A DNA stretch of 51,827 bases. Source: Bacteroidaceae bacterium (GTDB lineage: Bacteria; Bacteroidota; Bacteroidia; Bacteroidales; Bacteroidaceae). Below the pieces are notes generated by a model. That model made no database searches. It was not told the origin of the DNA and saw nothing but the letters and a program-made list of their open reading frames with translations. The stretch lies in NCBI GenBank assembly GCA_017940605.1, contig JAGAYF010000034.1:1-51827 (forward strand), written 5' to 3'. The position numbers and the translations under genes are program-made. Positions 24,746 through 33,776 of this stretch are shown piece by piece (position 1 is the stretch's first letter; every line of letters begins with the position of its first letter).

Positions 24746-25384
24746 TTATCGTATGTCAATGACTGTTGCCTTAGGATAGTTCTCGCTTTTGAAGGTAAAC
24801 AAGTCGTCATCGTAGCTTTGCTTCACCTTGCACTTCAGGATGCTGATCCTGACCCAATATTTGATTCCTTCACGCATTCTGACGCACAGCGGAAGTTGGG
24901 TTGCCTTGTCAATGGAGACGATCATTTCCCTGACTTCCTGCTTGGGGTCGGTGGCTTTCAGGGTAATTTCGTAGCAGTCGCGGCCGCGAAGCGTGCTTTC
25001 CTGCATTTCGTAGGTGTAACCCTTTTTGTATAAATCCAGGAAAAGGTAGGGATCCATGGTTTCCTTCTCATGCTGTGACGGGGTGCTGACATTGACTTCG
25101 TTGGTCGCCTTGTTCATGCTCCACAGCGTCTTTCCGTCATACCAGCAAAGCACGTTGGTGGAAACGATGTTGAATTTCTTTCCTTTTAAATAGATTGTTC
25201 CGCTGAGATTGCCCTTTTCCTTTTGTTCCATAAAGGAGGCTGCGGTGAAATTGACTTCCATGTCGCCGCTTTTTCTCACTATCTTGGCCGTTTTGTCCAG
25301 TATGTCTTTGGCTTTGTTCTGTGCTGACAGTGAATGATAGGGGAGCAGCAGTGTCAGAATCAAGGTAATTCTAATAAGTCTCAT
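24746..25384 (-). CDS. lolA: LolA-like outer-membrane lipoprotein carrier
   Basis: 212 residues with a signal peptide (MRLIRITLILTLLLPYHSLS followed by AQ). The mature part has the LolA/LolB half-barrel pattern: 'GDMEVNFTAASFMEQKEKGN', 'SGTIYLKGKKFNI' and 'VLCWYDGKTLWSMNKATNEV'. It carries lipoproteins across the periplasm. ftsK is immediately upstream (6-base gap) and trxB downstream, a conserved Bacteroidales order. Confidence 0.87.
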   Translation of the reverse strand: MRLIRITLILTLLLPYHSLSAQNKAKDILDKTAKIVRKSGDMEVNFTAASFMEQKEKGNLSGTIYLKGKKFNIVSTNVLCWYDGKTLWSMNKATNEVNVSTPSQHEKETMDPYLFLDLYKKGYTYEMQESTLRGRDCYEITLKATDPKQEVREMIVSIDKATQLPLCVRMREGIKYWVRISILKCKVKQSYDDDLFTFKSENYPKATVIDIR

Positions 25385-25390
25385 GATGGT

Positions 25391-27790
25391 TTATTTTAAT
25401 TTTTGCAGAATTTCGTTCAGTTGCATTTCATCTCTCACATAAACCTCGCGGGGTTTGCTACCTCTCGTAGGTCCTACGATGCCGGCGCACTCCAGTTGGT
25501 CCATCAAGCGGCCTGCGCGGTTGAATCCGATGGAGAATTTGCGCTGAATCAGGGATGTGGAACCGTTTTGCTCCGCTACGATGAGACGGGCCACTTCTTC
25601 AAACATGGAATCCAGGTTTCCGTTGCTCATGTCGCCGTTTCCGCCGCCCGAACTCTCATCTGCCACCTCGGGCAACAGATAGGGTTGGGGGCAAAGCCGT
25701 TGGCCGGCAATAAATTCGTTGATGGCTTCCACTTCCGGGGTGTCAATGTAGGCGCATTGCACGCGTTCTATGTTCGTACCGTTAGCAAGGAACAGCATGT
25801 CGCCGCGTCCGATGAGTTGGTTCGCGCCTGGGCGGTCCAATATGGTGCGTGAGTCAATCATGGCCAGCACTCGGAAAGCCATGCGGGCGGGGAAGTTGGC
25901 CTTAATCGTACCCGTAATGATGTTGGTAGTCGGCCTTTGCGTCGCAATCACCATATGGATGCCGACGGCACGGGCCAATTGTGCAATGCGGGCGATGGGA
26001 AGCTCCACTTCCTTGCCTGCCGTCATTATCAGGTCGCCAAATTCATCAATGATGACAACGATGTACGGCAGGTAGCGGTGTCCGTTCTCAGGATTAAGGT
26101 GTCTGTTGCTGAATTTCTCGTTGTATTCCTTGATGTTGCGTGCCTTGGCCTTTTTCAGCAGCAGGTAGCGGTCGTCCATTTCCTTGCACAGGCTGTTCAG
26201 TGTCTTCTTGACCTTGGTCACGTCCGTGATGATGATGTCGTCACTGCCGTCATCCACCCGCGCAATGAAGTATTTGTCCAACGGAGCGTACATACTGAAC
26301 TCCACTTTCTTCGGATCGATCAGCACCAACTTCAGTTCCGTCGGATGCTTCTTGTACAATAGGGAAGTAATGATGATATTCAGTCCCACAGACTTGCCCA
26401 TACCCGTTGCACCTGCCACCAATAAGTGCGGCATCTTGGCCAAGTCAACCATATAGATGTCGTTGGTAATGGTTTTGCCCAGTGCTATGGGCAAGTCGTA
26501 GTCGCTTACTTCAAATTTCTTGCTGTTGAAAATGCTTTCGGCCGACACGATTTGTGCTTTCTTGTTGGGAACTTCAATACCTATCGTGCCTTTCCCCGGT
26601 ATGGGGGCTATGATTCTGATACCGATGGCGCTTAGGCTGAGCGCAATGTCGTCTTCCAGGTTTTTGATCCTGCTGATTTTCACACCCACGGCTGGCGTAA
26701 TTTCATATAGGGTGATTGTCGGTCCTACGGTGGCTTTGATGCTGGAAATCTCTACGCCAAAGTTGTGCAAAATCTGGGTAATCCTGTTCTTGTTCGCCTG
26801 TTGTTCCTGCTGGTCTATGTTCGTTTGGTTGTCAAACTTCTTCAGCAGGCTCAGTGGAGGGAATTCATACAGTTCCAGGTCCAGCGTGTGGTCATATTTC
26901 TCATTGGCAACGGTCAGGCCCTCGGCCTCATCGTTGGCATTTCCAGTAGTCACCTCAAAGTCCTTGTCTTCATTGACCACCGTTTCTGCGGGTTCGGGCA
27001 CATCCTCTTCCTCCTTTTCTTCCACGAAGGGGGGGATGACCTCTGCCGGTTCGTCCTTGTCTTCGTTTTCATCCGTTGTCGCTTCCTCCACGGCCTCCGT
27101 GTTCTCCTCGTTTTGGGCCAGTCGCTTGATGAAGTTCGGAATCTTGATGAACGCGAAGTATTTTCCTTTCATCAAGTTATTGATGATGACAATCGTGCGG
27201 TGGCTCAGGTAGATAAGGTACAGAATCAATGTGACCACCAGCACCATGAACATGCCTATCGACCCCAGCATGGAGGTCAGTTCGTGGCATATGAACTGCC
27301 CATGTCCGCCTCCCGGGCGGAAGAACAGGTTGCCGAACACCCCTTGCAGCCTTAGGAACTCCAGAGCAATGGAAGCCCATATCATGAGAAAGCCCAGGTG
27401 GATGAAGTTCCGCCAGAAGTTAAACCGGTAGGTGCGCATCATGCGCAGTGCCAGCAGTATGAGCAGTATGGGAATGAAGAAGACGGGAATGCCAAAGCAT
27501 CCGTCAATGAAGTAGTGGGCCGTCCTGGCCCCCAGCGACCCCATGCTGTTGTGTATGACCATTTTTTCGGCCTCGGGGTAGTGGTATCTCAGGCTTTCCA
27601 GCACGCTTTGGTCCTGTTTGCCTGTCGTAAAATAGGAGATAAAGGACAATGTCATGAACACGGCACAGAAGAGCAGCAGCAATCCGATGACAAATGTCAG
27701 CGTCTCGCTCTTTTTCATCTCCTTGAGTCCAAACATATTGATGAGAGAGAAACCACCTTTCTCTTTTTTCTTCGTATGCTTCTTTTTCAT
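25391..27790 (-). CDS. ftsK: DNA translocase FtsK/SpoIIIE
   Basis: 799 residues. The N-terminal region (about 25-210) has four hydrophobic segments that anchor it at the division site. An acidic Glu/Pro-rich linker at about 225-300 follows. The motor has an alpha/beta part ('VGPTITLYEITPAVGVKISR'), the Walker A loop 'VAGATGMGKSVGLN', Walker B 'YIVVIIDEFGDLIMT' and the C-terminal gamma winged-helix domain ('LIQRKFSIGFNRAGRLMDQL'), which reads polar DNA signals. It moves chromosome dimers through the septum. Length is typical of Bacteroidota. Confidence 0.95.
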   Translation of the reverse strand: MKKKHTKKKEKGGFSLINMFGLKEMKKSETLTFVIGLLLLFCAVFMTLSFISYFTTGKQDQSVLESLRYHYPEAEKMVIHNSMGSLGARTAHYFIDGCFGIPVFFIPILLILLALRMMRTYRFNFWRNFIHLGFLMIWASIALEFLRLQGVFGNLFFRPGGGHGQFICHELTSMLGSIGMFMVLVVTLILYLIYLSHRTIVIINNLMKGKYFAFIKIPNFIKRLAQNEENTEAVEEATTDENEDKDEPAEVIPPFVEEKEEEDVPEPAETVVNEDKDFEVTTGNANDEAEGLTVANEKYDHTLDLELYEFPPLSLLKKFDNQTNIDQQEQQANKNRITQILHNFGVEISSIKATVGPTITLYEITPAVGVKISRIKNLEDDIALSLSAIGIRIIAPIPGKGTIGIEVPNKKAQIVSAESIFNSKKFEVSDYDLPIALGKTITNDIYMVDLAKMPHLLVAGATGMGKSVGLNIIITSLLYKKHPTELKLVLIDPKKVEFSMYAPLDKYFIARVDDGSDDIIITDVTKVKKTLNSLCKEMDDRYLLLKKAKARNIKEYNEKFSNRHLNPENGHRYLPYIVVIIDEFGDLIMTAGKEVELPIARIAQLARAVGIHMVIATQRPTTNIITGTIKANFPARMAFRVLAMIDSRTILDRPGANQLIGRGDMLFLANGTNIERVQCAYIDTPEVEAINEFIAGQRLCPQPYLLPEVADESSGGGNGDMSNGNLDSMFEEVARLIVAEQNGSTSLIQRKFSIGFNRAGRLMDQLECAGIVGPTRGSKPREVYVRDEMQLNEILQKLK

Positions 27791-27810
27791 CTTGGCGGGA
27801 AAAGTATATG

Positions 27811-27818
27811 CAAATTTA
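27811..27818 (-). promoter_or_regulatory. -7 box for ftsK-lolA-trxB
   Basis: On the minus strand TAAATTTG followed by C lies 20 bases before the ftsK start. No clear -33 element is seen. Confidence 0.5.
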
Positions 27819-27931
27819 AGAAGTTTCTTTCATGTGGAGGCACTTTCACAAAAGATTTGTCGCCAAAAACTTTTTCCTGTTCCGACAATAGCAAAGGAGT
27901 GAATCTTTTCTCGATTCACTCCTTCCTGTCT

Positions 27932-28008
27932 TGGTGACTCTGGCGGGATTCAAACCCACAACCTTCTGATCCGTAGTCAGATGCTCTATTCAGTTGAGCT
28001 ACAGAGCC
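27932..28008 (-). tRNA. tRNA-Arg (anticodon ACG)
   Basis: On the minus strand it starts GGCTCTGTAGCTCAACTGAA. The anticodon arm TCTGA-CTACGGA-TCAGA gives ACG, and the T arm contains GGTTTGAATCC. The acceptor stem GGCTCTG pairs with CAGAGTC (one G-T), discriminator A, and CCA is encoded (27932-27934). ACG would be read as ICG by a TadA-modified tRNA. A hairpin at 27894-27924 (AAGGAGTGAATC and its complement) lies just beyond the 3' end and may help end the transcript. Confidence 0.95.
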
Positions 28009-28150
28009 TCCTTGAAAAAAAATAATCTCTAAATTCGAGTGCAAAGGTACTGCTTTTTTTCCATACGGACAAAATGTTTTGTCAAGTTTTTTGCCAGTTT
28101 TTTTGCAACTCCCATTAAGTGCCTGCAATATAGTTGTTTGCTCGGTACTC

Positions 28151-30211
28151 TTATTTTATCAAATCCACGCTTCGCTTGATAAACTTCATCAGGTTTTCGC
28201 CTTTCAGCAAGCCATTTTGCAGCAATGCCAGGTCAATGAGCTGATGTACGATGGGATTCTTGGCTGCGTAGGCCGAGAGAATGTCCGTCTTCTTCTTTTC
28301 TTCCTCCGCAATGTCCGTCCCGCACTTCGTGAGCTCGTCTTTTTCCTCCTGCGTCACTTCTTCCGCCTTTTTCTTGTTCTGCTGGTCGCGCAGCACGGCC
28401 TGGCGGGCCTTCAGTCCTTTCAGTTCTGCCTCTACAGGCTTCATTTCCTCCGATGTCTGTGCCTTGCTGTCGTCCAATATCTGCTTTATCAGCGGATGGT
28501 CGCTGTTCAGGACCACCGTGAACATGTCAGGCATCTGTCCGTAGAAACTCATTCCCTGCTGTATCTTGCTCAGGTCCTTCATGCGCCTCATGTATTCGCT
28601 CTGTATGATGGTCACTGCGTCTCCCTGTTCGCCCATGGCCTGTGTCTCCACGTGAAATTCGCGTTTCCCGCCCTTGGGCAGCTGCGATGCAAATATGTCC
28701 GACAGGTTCTGGCCGTCAGCTTCGTCCAGCGTGTTGACGGGACTGTCGTTCTTGGCAATGAGGCGGTCTATGATGTCGGCGTCTACGCGTGCGAAGCGGC
28801 TTTTCTCAAATTTCTGCTCCAGCAGTCCTATGAGTGCGCTGTCCAGCTGCCCGTCCATCATCAGCACGCTGTATCCCTTGTTCCTGGCAGCCTCTATGTA
28901 GCTGTACTGTTCCTCCTTGTCGGTGGCATACAGGTACACGATGTCCTTGTCCTTGTCTTCCTGGTTCGTCTTGATGATGTTCCGGTAGTCTTCAAAGGTG
29001 AAGTATTTCCCCTCGGTGTCCTTGAAGAGGGCAAAGTCCTTGGCCTTCTCGTAGAAGTCCTCCTCGCTCAGCAGTCCGTAGTTGATAAACAGCTTCAGGT
29101 CGTCCCATTTCTCCTCATATCCCTTGCGGTCCTCCTTGAAGATGGCGGCCAGCCGGTCGCTCACCTTCTTGGTGATGTATTTTGAGATCTTCTTGACGTT
29201 TTGGTCGCTCTGCAGGTAGCTTCGGCTCACGTTCAGGGGAATGTCGGGCGAGTCAATGACGCCATGGAGCAGTGTCAGGAAGTCAGGAACGATGTTTTCC
29301 ACCTGATCCGTCACGAAAACCTGGTTGCAGTACAGCTGAATCTTGTTCTTCTGCAGGTCCAGGTGGTTCTTTATCTTGGGAAAGTAGAGCACGCCTGTCA
29401 GGTTGAACGGGTAGTCCACGTTCAGGTGAATCCAGAACAGGGGTTCGTCAAATCCCGGGTACAGTTCCCTGTAGAAACTCTTGTAGTCCTCGTCCTTCAG
29501 TTCGCTGGGCTTGCTCGTCCAGAGCGGCTTCACGTTGTTGATGACGTTGTCCTCCTCCGTTTCCACTTCTTTTCCGTCCTTCCATTCCGTCTTCTTGCCG
29601 CAGGCAATGGGTACGGGCAGGAAGTGGCAGTACTTGCGCAGCAGTTCCATGACCTTGTATTTCTCCAGGAACTCCTTGCAGTCATCGTCTATGTGCAGGA
29701 TGACATCCGTGCCGCGTTCTTCCTTGTCGGCATCGCCCATTTCAAACTCGGGCGTGCCGTCGCAGGTCCATCTCACGGCCTTGCTGCCTTCCTGGTAGCT
29801 CTTGGTGACGAGTTCCACTTTCTTGCTGACCATGAAGGCCGAGTAGAAGCCCAGCCCAAAGTGGCCTATGATGGCCTGGTCCTTGTATTTGTCCAGGAAG
29901 TCCGTTGCCCCGCTGAACGCAATTTGGTTAATGTACTTGTCCACCTCTTCTGCCGTCATGCCCAGGCCTCGGTCGCTGATGGTGAGCGTTCCCTTGTCCT
30001 TGTCCAACCGCACCTGTATGGTCAGGTCGCCCAGTTCGCCCTTGGCTTCGCCGCTGGCGGCCAGGGCTTTCAGCTTTTGGGTGGCATCTACGGCGTTCGA
30101 TACGATTTCACGCAGGAAAATCTCGTGATCGCTGTACAGAAATTTCTTTATGACGGGGAATATATTGTCTGTCGTTACCCCAATGTTACCTTTTTGCATG
30201 TTCTTTTTCAT
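28151..30211 (-). CDS. htpG: Chaperone HtpG (bacterial Hsp90)
   Basis: 686 residues. An ATP-dependent chaperone. The N-terminal GHKL ATPase has 'FLREIVSNAVDATQKLKALA' (ATP-site Glu/Asn), 'ISDRGLGMTAEEVDKYINQI' and 'IGHFGLGFYSAFMVS'. The middle domain includes 'LNVSRSYLQSDQNVKKISKY'. The C-terminal dimerisation region ends 'MKFIKRSVDLIK'. Somewhat longer than the E. coli protein, with an acidic/lysine insertion near residues 625-650 ('QEEKDELTKCGTDIAEEEKK'), usual for Bacteroidota. No neighbour in its operon is evident. Confidence 0.95.
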   Translation of the reverse strand: MKKNMQKGNIGVTTDNIFPVIKKFLYSDHEIFLREIVSNAVDATQKLKALAASGEAKGELGDLTIQVRLDKDKGTLTISDRGLGMTAEEVDKYINQIAFSGATDFLDKYKDQAIIGHFGLGFYSAFMVSKKVELVTKSYQEGSKAVRWTCDGTPEFEMGDADKEERGTDVILHIDDDCKEFLEKYKVMELLRKYCHFLPVPIACGKKTEWKDGKEVETEEDNVINNVKPLWTSKPSELKDEDYKSFYRELYPGFDEPLFWIHLNVDYPFNLTGVLYFPKIKNHLDLQKNKIQLYCNQVFVTDQVENIVPDFLTLLHGVIDSPDIPLNVSRSYLQSDQNVKKISKYITKKVSDRLAAIFKEDRKGYEEKWDDLKLFINYGLLSEEDFYEKAKDFALFKDTEGKYFTFEDYRNIIKTNQEDKDKDIVYLYATDKEEQYSYIEAARNKGYSVLMMDGQLDSALIGLLEQKFEKSRFARVDADIIDRLIAKNDSPVNTLDEADGQNLSDIFASQLPKGGKREFHVETQAMGEQGDAVTIIQSEYMRRMKDLSKIQQGMSFYGQMPDMFTVVLNSDHPLIKQILDDSKAQTSEEMKPVEAELKGLKARQAVLRDQQNKKKAEEVTQEEKDELTKCGTDIAEEEKKKTDILSAYAAKNPIVHQLIDLALLQNGLLKGENLMKFIKRSVDLIK

Positions 30212-30379
30212 ATTTATAATATTGTTTTTTGCTTATCCGTTCATGCAAAACGTGTGCCACGGCTGAGGTTCGCTGCCCAACTTTTGCCCTTTGTGCATCA
30301 GGTCGGTCGTTTTCCGCACGCTTCTCCCGTGATGGTCGTACTATGTAGGAGTAAGTTGAAAATTAGAGGGAGTAATTTA

Positions 30380-30422
30380 AAAAAACTCGGGGAGTTTTTT
30401 AAAAAAGTCCCCGAGTTTTTTT
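30380..30422. repeat. Dispersed hairpin repeat CTCGGGGA, copy 2
   Basis: AAAAACTCGGGGA and TCCCCGAGTTTTT around an A/T loop, essentially the same as 5706-5746. It lies between the 3' end of a leftward gene (30485) and the 5' side of htpG, so it may act as the terminator of the leftward unit. Confidence 0.7.
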
Positions 30423-30484
30423 GAGCATCTCTTTCCTTCATGTAAAATACCCTGCGTAATGGTCCACTATGCTGGGTAAAGTTG

Positions 30485-31132
30485 TCAATATGGAGTTGTC
30501 ATATAGAGTTTGTTGTTAATAAATCGTGCTATGTCCAGTTTACTTGTACTATAATAAAGATATATGGTATTTCCTGTTATTTCATATCGACCGCTAACAG
30601 ATGTAGATAGAACAAGACGACCATCGCTACCATAATTATAATAACTCTCCGATGTAAATGTATTATTGCTGCTGAATCTATATATATCATAATATTCCTC
30701 AGTAGCCTTTTCTGTGTATATTCTCCACGCTGTATTGCACAGCAACTCCTTGTCAACGGTAGGGACAAGCGTCTTGGCCGCTTCGGCGACGGGGACATGG
30801 AGAATCTGGCTCTTGCCGATGAGCGTACCGTCCACGCTGACGGAGATAAAGAAGGGCAGTTTGCTGAAGTCCACGTCGCGGAATGTGTTTTCATTGCCCA
30901 CCGTGAGCGACAGGATGCCGAAATCGTTGGTCGTAGCCTGCTGCGTTCCGCTGTAGAGGGTCTCGTTCTGCGCATTGGTAATGCTGACCTGCGCACTGAC
31001 GGTGACATGGGCGCGCGCTTCGCCCGTGGCTTTGTTGAGCAGTGCGACTTGGTAGCCAATCTGTGCCTGCGCCGTAACCGCCAGCAGGCTCATCAGTGCC
31101 CAAAGGGCGGTCTTAAGTAAGGAAGTATTCAT
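30485..31132 (-). CDS. Secreted two-domain protein, lipocalin-like C-terminus
   Basis: 215 residues with a signal peptide (MNTSLLKTALWALMSLLAVT then AQAQ). Residues about 24-118 form a domain with 'IGYQVALLNKATGEARAHVT', 'TLYSGTQQATTNDFGILSLT' and 'SKLPFFISVSVDGTLIGKSQ', followed by 'ILHVPVAEAAKTL'. This resembles the 'YQA.v.d..g....v.v...i....G.l.l.iG' domain that precedes many Bacteroidota surface proteins. The C-terminal part ('YYDIYRFSSNNTFTSESYYN', 'SGRYEITGNTIYLYYS') looks like a small lipocalin-like barrel. The first domain is almost identical to that of the pseudogene at 33777-34456. Function unknown. Last gene of a leftward set of four. Confidence 0.75.
   Translation of the reverse strand: MNTSLLKTALWALMSLLAVTAQAQIGYQVALLNKATGEARAHVTVSAQVSITNAQNETLYSGTQQATTNDFGILSLTVGNENTFRDVDFSKLPFFISVSVDGTLIGKSQILHVPVAEAAKTLVPTVDKELLCNTAWRIYTEKATEEYYDIYRFSSNNTFTSESYYNYGSDGRLVLSTSVSGRYEITGNTIYLYYSTSKLDIARFINNKLYMTTPY
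30769..31069 (-). repeat. 300-bp duplicated segment, downstream copy
   Basis: Nearly identical in DNA to 34106-34405, with only scattered third-position-type differences. It encodes the shared N-terminal domain of the two paralogues. The copy here is intact (301 bp against 300 bp in the other). Confidence 0.85.
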
Positions 31133-31137
31133 AATAG

Positions 31138-33300
31138 TTAATAGGTTATTTTGGTTAATGTAATGAGAGTGTCTTGGTTGGTCAGCCGGTAGGACATGCG
31201 GTCGGCCTTTATCTCCACCATGTACAGCACCTTGGCCTGCTTCTGCCCGTCCAGGTAGAGAACGATGCGCCCTGACTGGGGTTGGTCGGTCTGATAGGTG
31301 AAGTCGGTGGCATTGTTGTCCAGCTTGAGTTGTCCCTTGCCGTCGGCTTCAAATGTGTATTCCACGGCATGGTCCATCTCCGTGCCGCTCCATGTGCCCA
31401 GCAGCCAGTCCTTCTGCTCCGTGGTCAGGGCTTGGCCGGGCGTAATGCCCTGTCCGCCCGTTCCGCCGCCTGGCTTGTAGCCCGAGAATACGGAATCGAC
31501 GGGGGCAACGGGCAACCATGGGCCGGCCACGAAGAGGGTGCTGTCGTTCTGGGCCTGTCCCTGCACGGGAATGCCCGTCAGGGCCGTCACGACGCCGTTG
31601 GTGTGGCTGGCCACCATGGGTTGCACGAACATGTCCTTCAGTACGCCGGCACTGGCGTGGCTAACGGTGTAGCCGGCGTAGTGGAATACGGGTCGTACGC
31701 GCAGTTCGTCCAGCTTAACCCCGTCCTGCGGCAGGCTGAAGGCGCTTTGCAGCCCCTGAACGGTGTTTTCCGTGGCCGATACAGGGCCTACGAAGATGCT
31801 GTCAACGACCTTGTTGTCCTTGTCAACGAGTTCAAACCCCGTCTCTACGCTGCTGAGCAGCCGGCCTTGGGTGTTGTCGGCCTGGGTGGCCACGGTAATC
31901 TCCTGTTCCTGCTCCGTGGTGGCCGCCACGGCGCGGGTATGGGCAAATCGGGGGAACAAGTCGAGGGAACGCTCAAAGAACTTGTTCTGCAACTGGAAGA
32001 ACGCATGCTCGCGGGCCTCCTTTTCAAAGATGCTGCGGTAGTAGGCCGATGCCGTCACGTCGACCTTCATGCAGCAACTCAGGTTGGCCTGGGCATAGCC
32101 CTCGGCTTGGTAGTCATGGGCCTGCCTCAGGAAGCCCACACCCAGGTTGCCGGAGTAGCAAGGGCCTGAGCGCAGCGCCAGTTTCATTCCTGCATGGTTG
32201 CGCAGCACGTTGAAGTCGAGCGTGGCCTTGCCTCCGCAGAAGATTTCCCCATTGAGGACGGCACCGACCTGTGTCGTCAGGTCGCCGTCGGTCAACGGGT
32301 AGTTCCTGACCGTACACCGGGGCTGCTCTCCCCGTTCCAGCCGCCAGCTGATGTGCGATGTGGACTCGCGGCTCATGGAAAGTTCGGCCTGCATCTCAGC
32401 CGAGACGTCGCAAAAGGTGCTGAAGACCAACTCGGGCGTAAACACCAGGGCATAGACGCCCAGGGGCACTGACAGCAACAGGTATTCGTGGTTGTAGTCG
32501 ACGGCCTTTTTGTCGGTACTCAGCCGGACGCCCGCCGAAACCTTTTGCCGCATGTCGGCTTCAAAGGAATAGAATCCCTGCAAGGGGTGGGCCACGATGT
32601 CTCCGTCCAGGTCCAGCTCATAGCTGCCGTAGACGCGCCCGTATTGGCCCACTTCAAGGTTCAGGTCGAATGAACGGTTGGCCATGGGGGCTTCCTCAAA
32701 GCCACGGCTTCGGGCTGCGTCCTCAACGGGCCATTCCACCTTGCCTGCATAGAAGAGTTCGGAAAAGATATCTCTTAGTTCCACGTCCTTCAGGCTGACC
32801 TTGATTCCATCCGCCAGGCTCTCCACGGCCGTTACCTGCGCCATCAGGCCAATGGGAAAGAGGGTGGTGTCCCTTTGGGCAAAGAGTTTGAGCCCGACAG
32901 TGGGCAGGATGTCGTGCGGGGTGTCGGCCTTGTAGTAGATGGACAGGCTGTCGTAGCGCAGCATCCATGATTTTTCCCTCGTGCCCACTTGCTGTACCCC
33001 GGGCTGGAACGCAATCTTGTTACGGCTGCCGATGGCCACGCTGTCAATGTCGGCAATGGGGACGGTAAGGACGGTATCGGGGGTGTGGAAACGCTGTACG
33101 ACGGGCGTTGCGTGCCACACGCTGTCGGCATCCCATTGTGACAGGACAATGCTGTCCAGTCGTGAGGAATAGAGCAGGTTTACCTCGCCGCCATGGCAGA
33201 AGATGAGGACCTGGGTGTCGGTTTCGGGTGCTGACAGGGCCGAGAGGGCGGCGAAGGAGAGTGCCCACAAGCTCAGGATGCAAAGGATGTGTTGTCTCAT
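31138..33300 (-). CDS. Large secreted protein with a lipocalin-like C-terminal domain
   Basis: 720 residues. A signal peptide (about 1-23, ending ALSAPE) is followed by a region with 'QVLIFCHGGEVNLLYSSRLD', 'TVLTVPIADIDSVAIGSRNK', a pattern seen in Bacteroidales exported proteins that end 'i..vdsI.f'. The middle is beta-rich and unrecognised. A Gly-rich linker 'YKPGGGTGGQGITPG' near residue 620 leads to a C-terminal domain starting 'WLLGTWSGTEMDHAVEYTFE', a lipocalin-like pattern, ending 'YRLTNQDTLITLTKITY'. It overlaps the upstream gene by 4 bases and lies 5 bases from the next. Function unknown; an outer-surface role is inferred. Confidence 0.7.
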   Translation of the reverse strand: MRQHILCILSLWALSFAALSALSAPETDTQVLIFCHGGEVNLLYSSRLDSIVLSQWDADSVWHATPVVQRFHTPDTVLTVPIADIDSVAIGSRNKIAFQPGVQQVGTREKSWMLRYDSLSIYYKADTPHDILPTVGLKLFAQRDTTLFPIGLMAQVTAVESLADGIKVSLKDVELRDIFSELFYAGKVEWPVEDAARSRGFEEAPMANRSFDLNLEVGQYGRVYGSYELDLDGDIVAHPLQGFYSFEADMRQKVSAGVRLSTDKKAVDYNHEYLLLSVPLGVYALVFTPELVFSTFCDVSAEMQAELSMSRESTSHISWRLERGEQPRCTVRNYPLTDGDLTTQVGAVLNGEIFCGGKATLDFNVLRNHAGMKLALRSGPCYSGNLGVGFLRQAHDYQAEGYAQANLSCCMKVDVTASAYYRSIFEKEAREHAFFQLQNKFFERSLDLFPRFAHTRAVAATTEQEQEITVATQADNTQGRLLSSVETGFELVDKDNKVVDSIFVGPVSATENTVQGLQSAFSLPQDGVKLDELRVRPVFHYAGYTVSHASAGVLKDMFVQPMVASHTNGVVTALTGIPVQGQAQNDSTLFVAGPWLPVAPVDSVFSGYKPGGGTGGQGITPGQALTTEQKDWLLGTWSGTEMDHAVEYTFEADGKGQLKLDNNATDFTYQTDQPQSGRIVLYLDGQKQAKVLYMVEIKADRMSYRLTNQDTLITLTKITY

Positions 33301-33767
33301 GGCCGTCTTATCTTGATGGTTTCCTGACCTACCTGCAACAGCAGGACTTGCTGCTTCCAGCGTGTCAGGTCAATGGTGTAGCTCCCTGCGTGGTCGGCAT
33401 GGAGGACAGGCGACAACTCCCGGCCGTCGGTGGAGAAGATGCGGACAGGCTGGCCCTTTTGGGCCGGGGTGACGTGAATGGTGTGGCCGTCGGCGGCATA
33501 GCGGATGCGGGCTGGGGCTGGCTGCGCCGCAGGGCTGATGCCGGTGCTCAGTGAGTCGCCGAAGGTGTACTTGCTGACGTTCTGCAACTGAAATTGATGG
33601 GTGGAGATGCGCATGACAGGCCCGTCAAACGTGACCTGCGGTTTTTCCGAGACGGAAAATGCCATCCTTTCCCCCGATGTGAACTGCACGATCAGGCTGT
33701 TGCGCTCCTGGGCCGCCGCGATGGCCGCCCATGTGCAGAAGATGCTGATGAAAAGAAAATGTTTCAT
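33297..33767 (-). CDS. Secreted protein with a Por-secretion-tail-like C-terminus
   Basis: 156 residues with a signal peptide (MKHFLFISIFCTWAAIAAAQ). The N-terminal part ('SLIVQFTSGERMAFSVSEKP', 'RISTHQFQLQNVSKYTFGD') is the short beta domain often found before sorting tails in Bacteroidales. The end, 'GQPVRIFSTDGRELSPVLHA...YTIDLTRWKQQVLLLQVG', resembles the type IX secretion (Por) tail pattern 'v.iy...G........L..G.Y.v', though T9SS use cannot be proved here. Coupled to the 720-residue gene (4-base overlap). Confidence 0.65.
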   Translation of the reverse strand: MKHFLFISIFCTWAAIAAAQERNSLIVQFTSGERMAFSVSEKPQVTFDGPVMRISTHQFQLQNVSKYTFGDSLSTGISPAAQPAPARIRYAADGHTIHVTPAQKGQPVRIFSTDGRELSPVLHADHAGSYTIDLTRWKQQVLLLQVGQETIKIRRP

Positions 33768-33776
33768 TGGCTTATT

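Noticed and set aside
29201-30424. Open frame on the plus strand (about 407 codons) opposite htpG
   Set aside because: It is antisense to a complete htpG gene with all motifs; the translation shows no family features.
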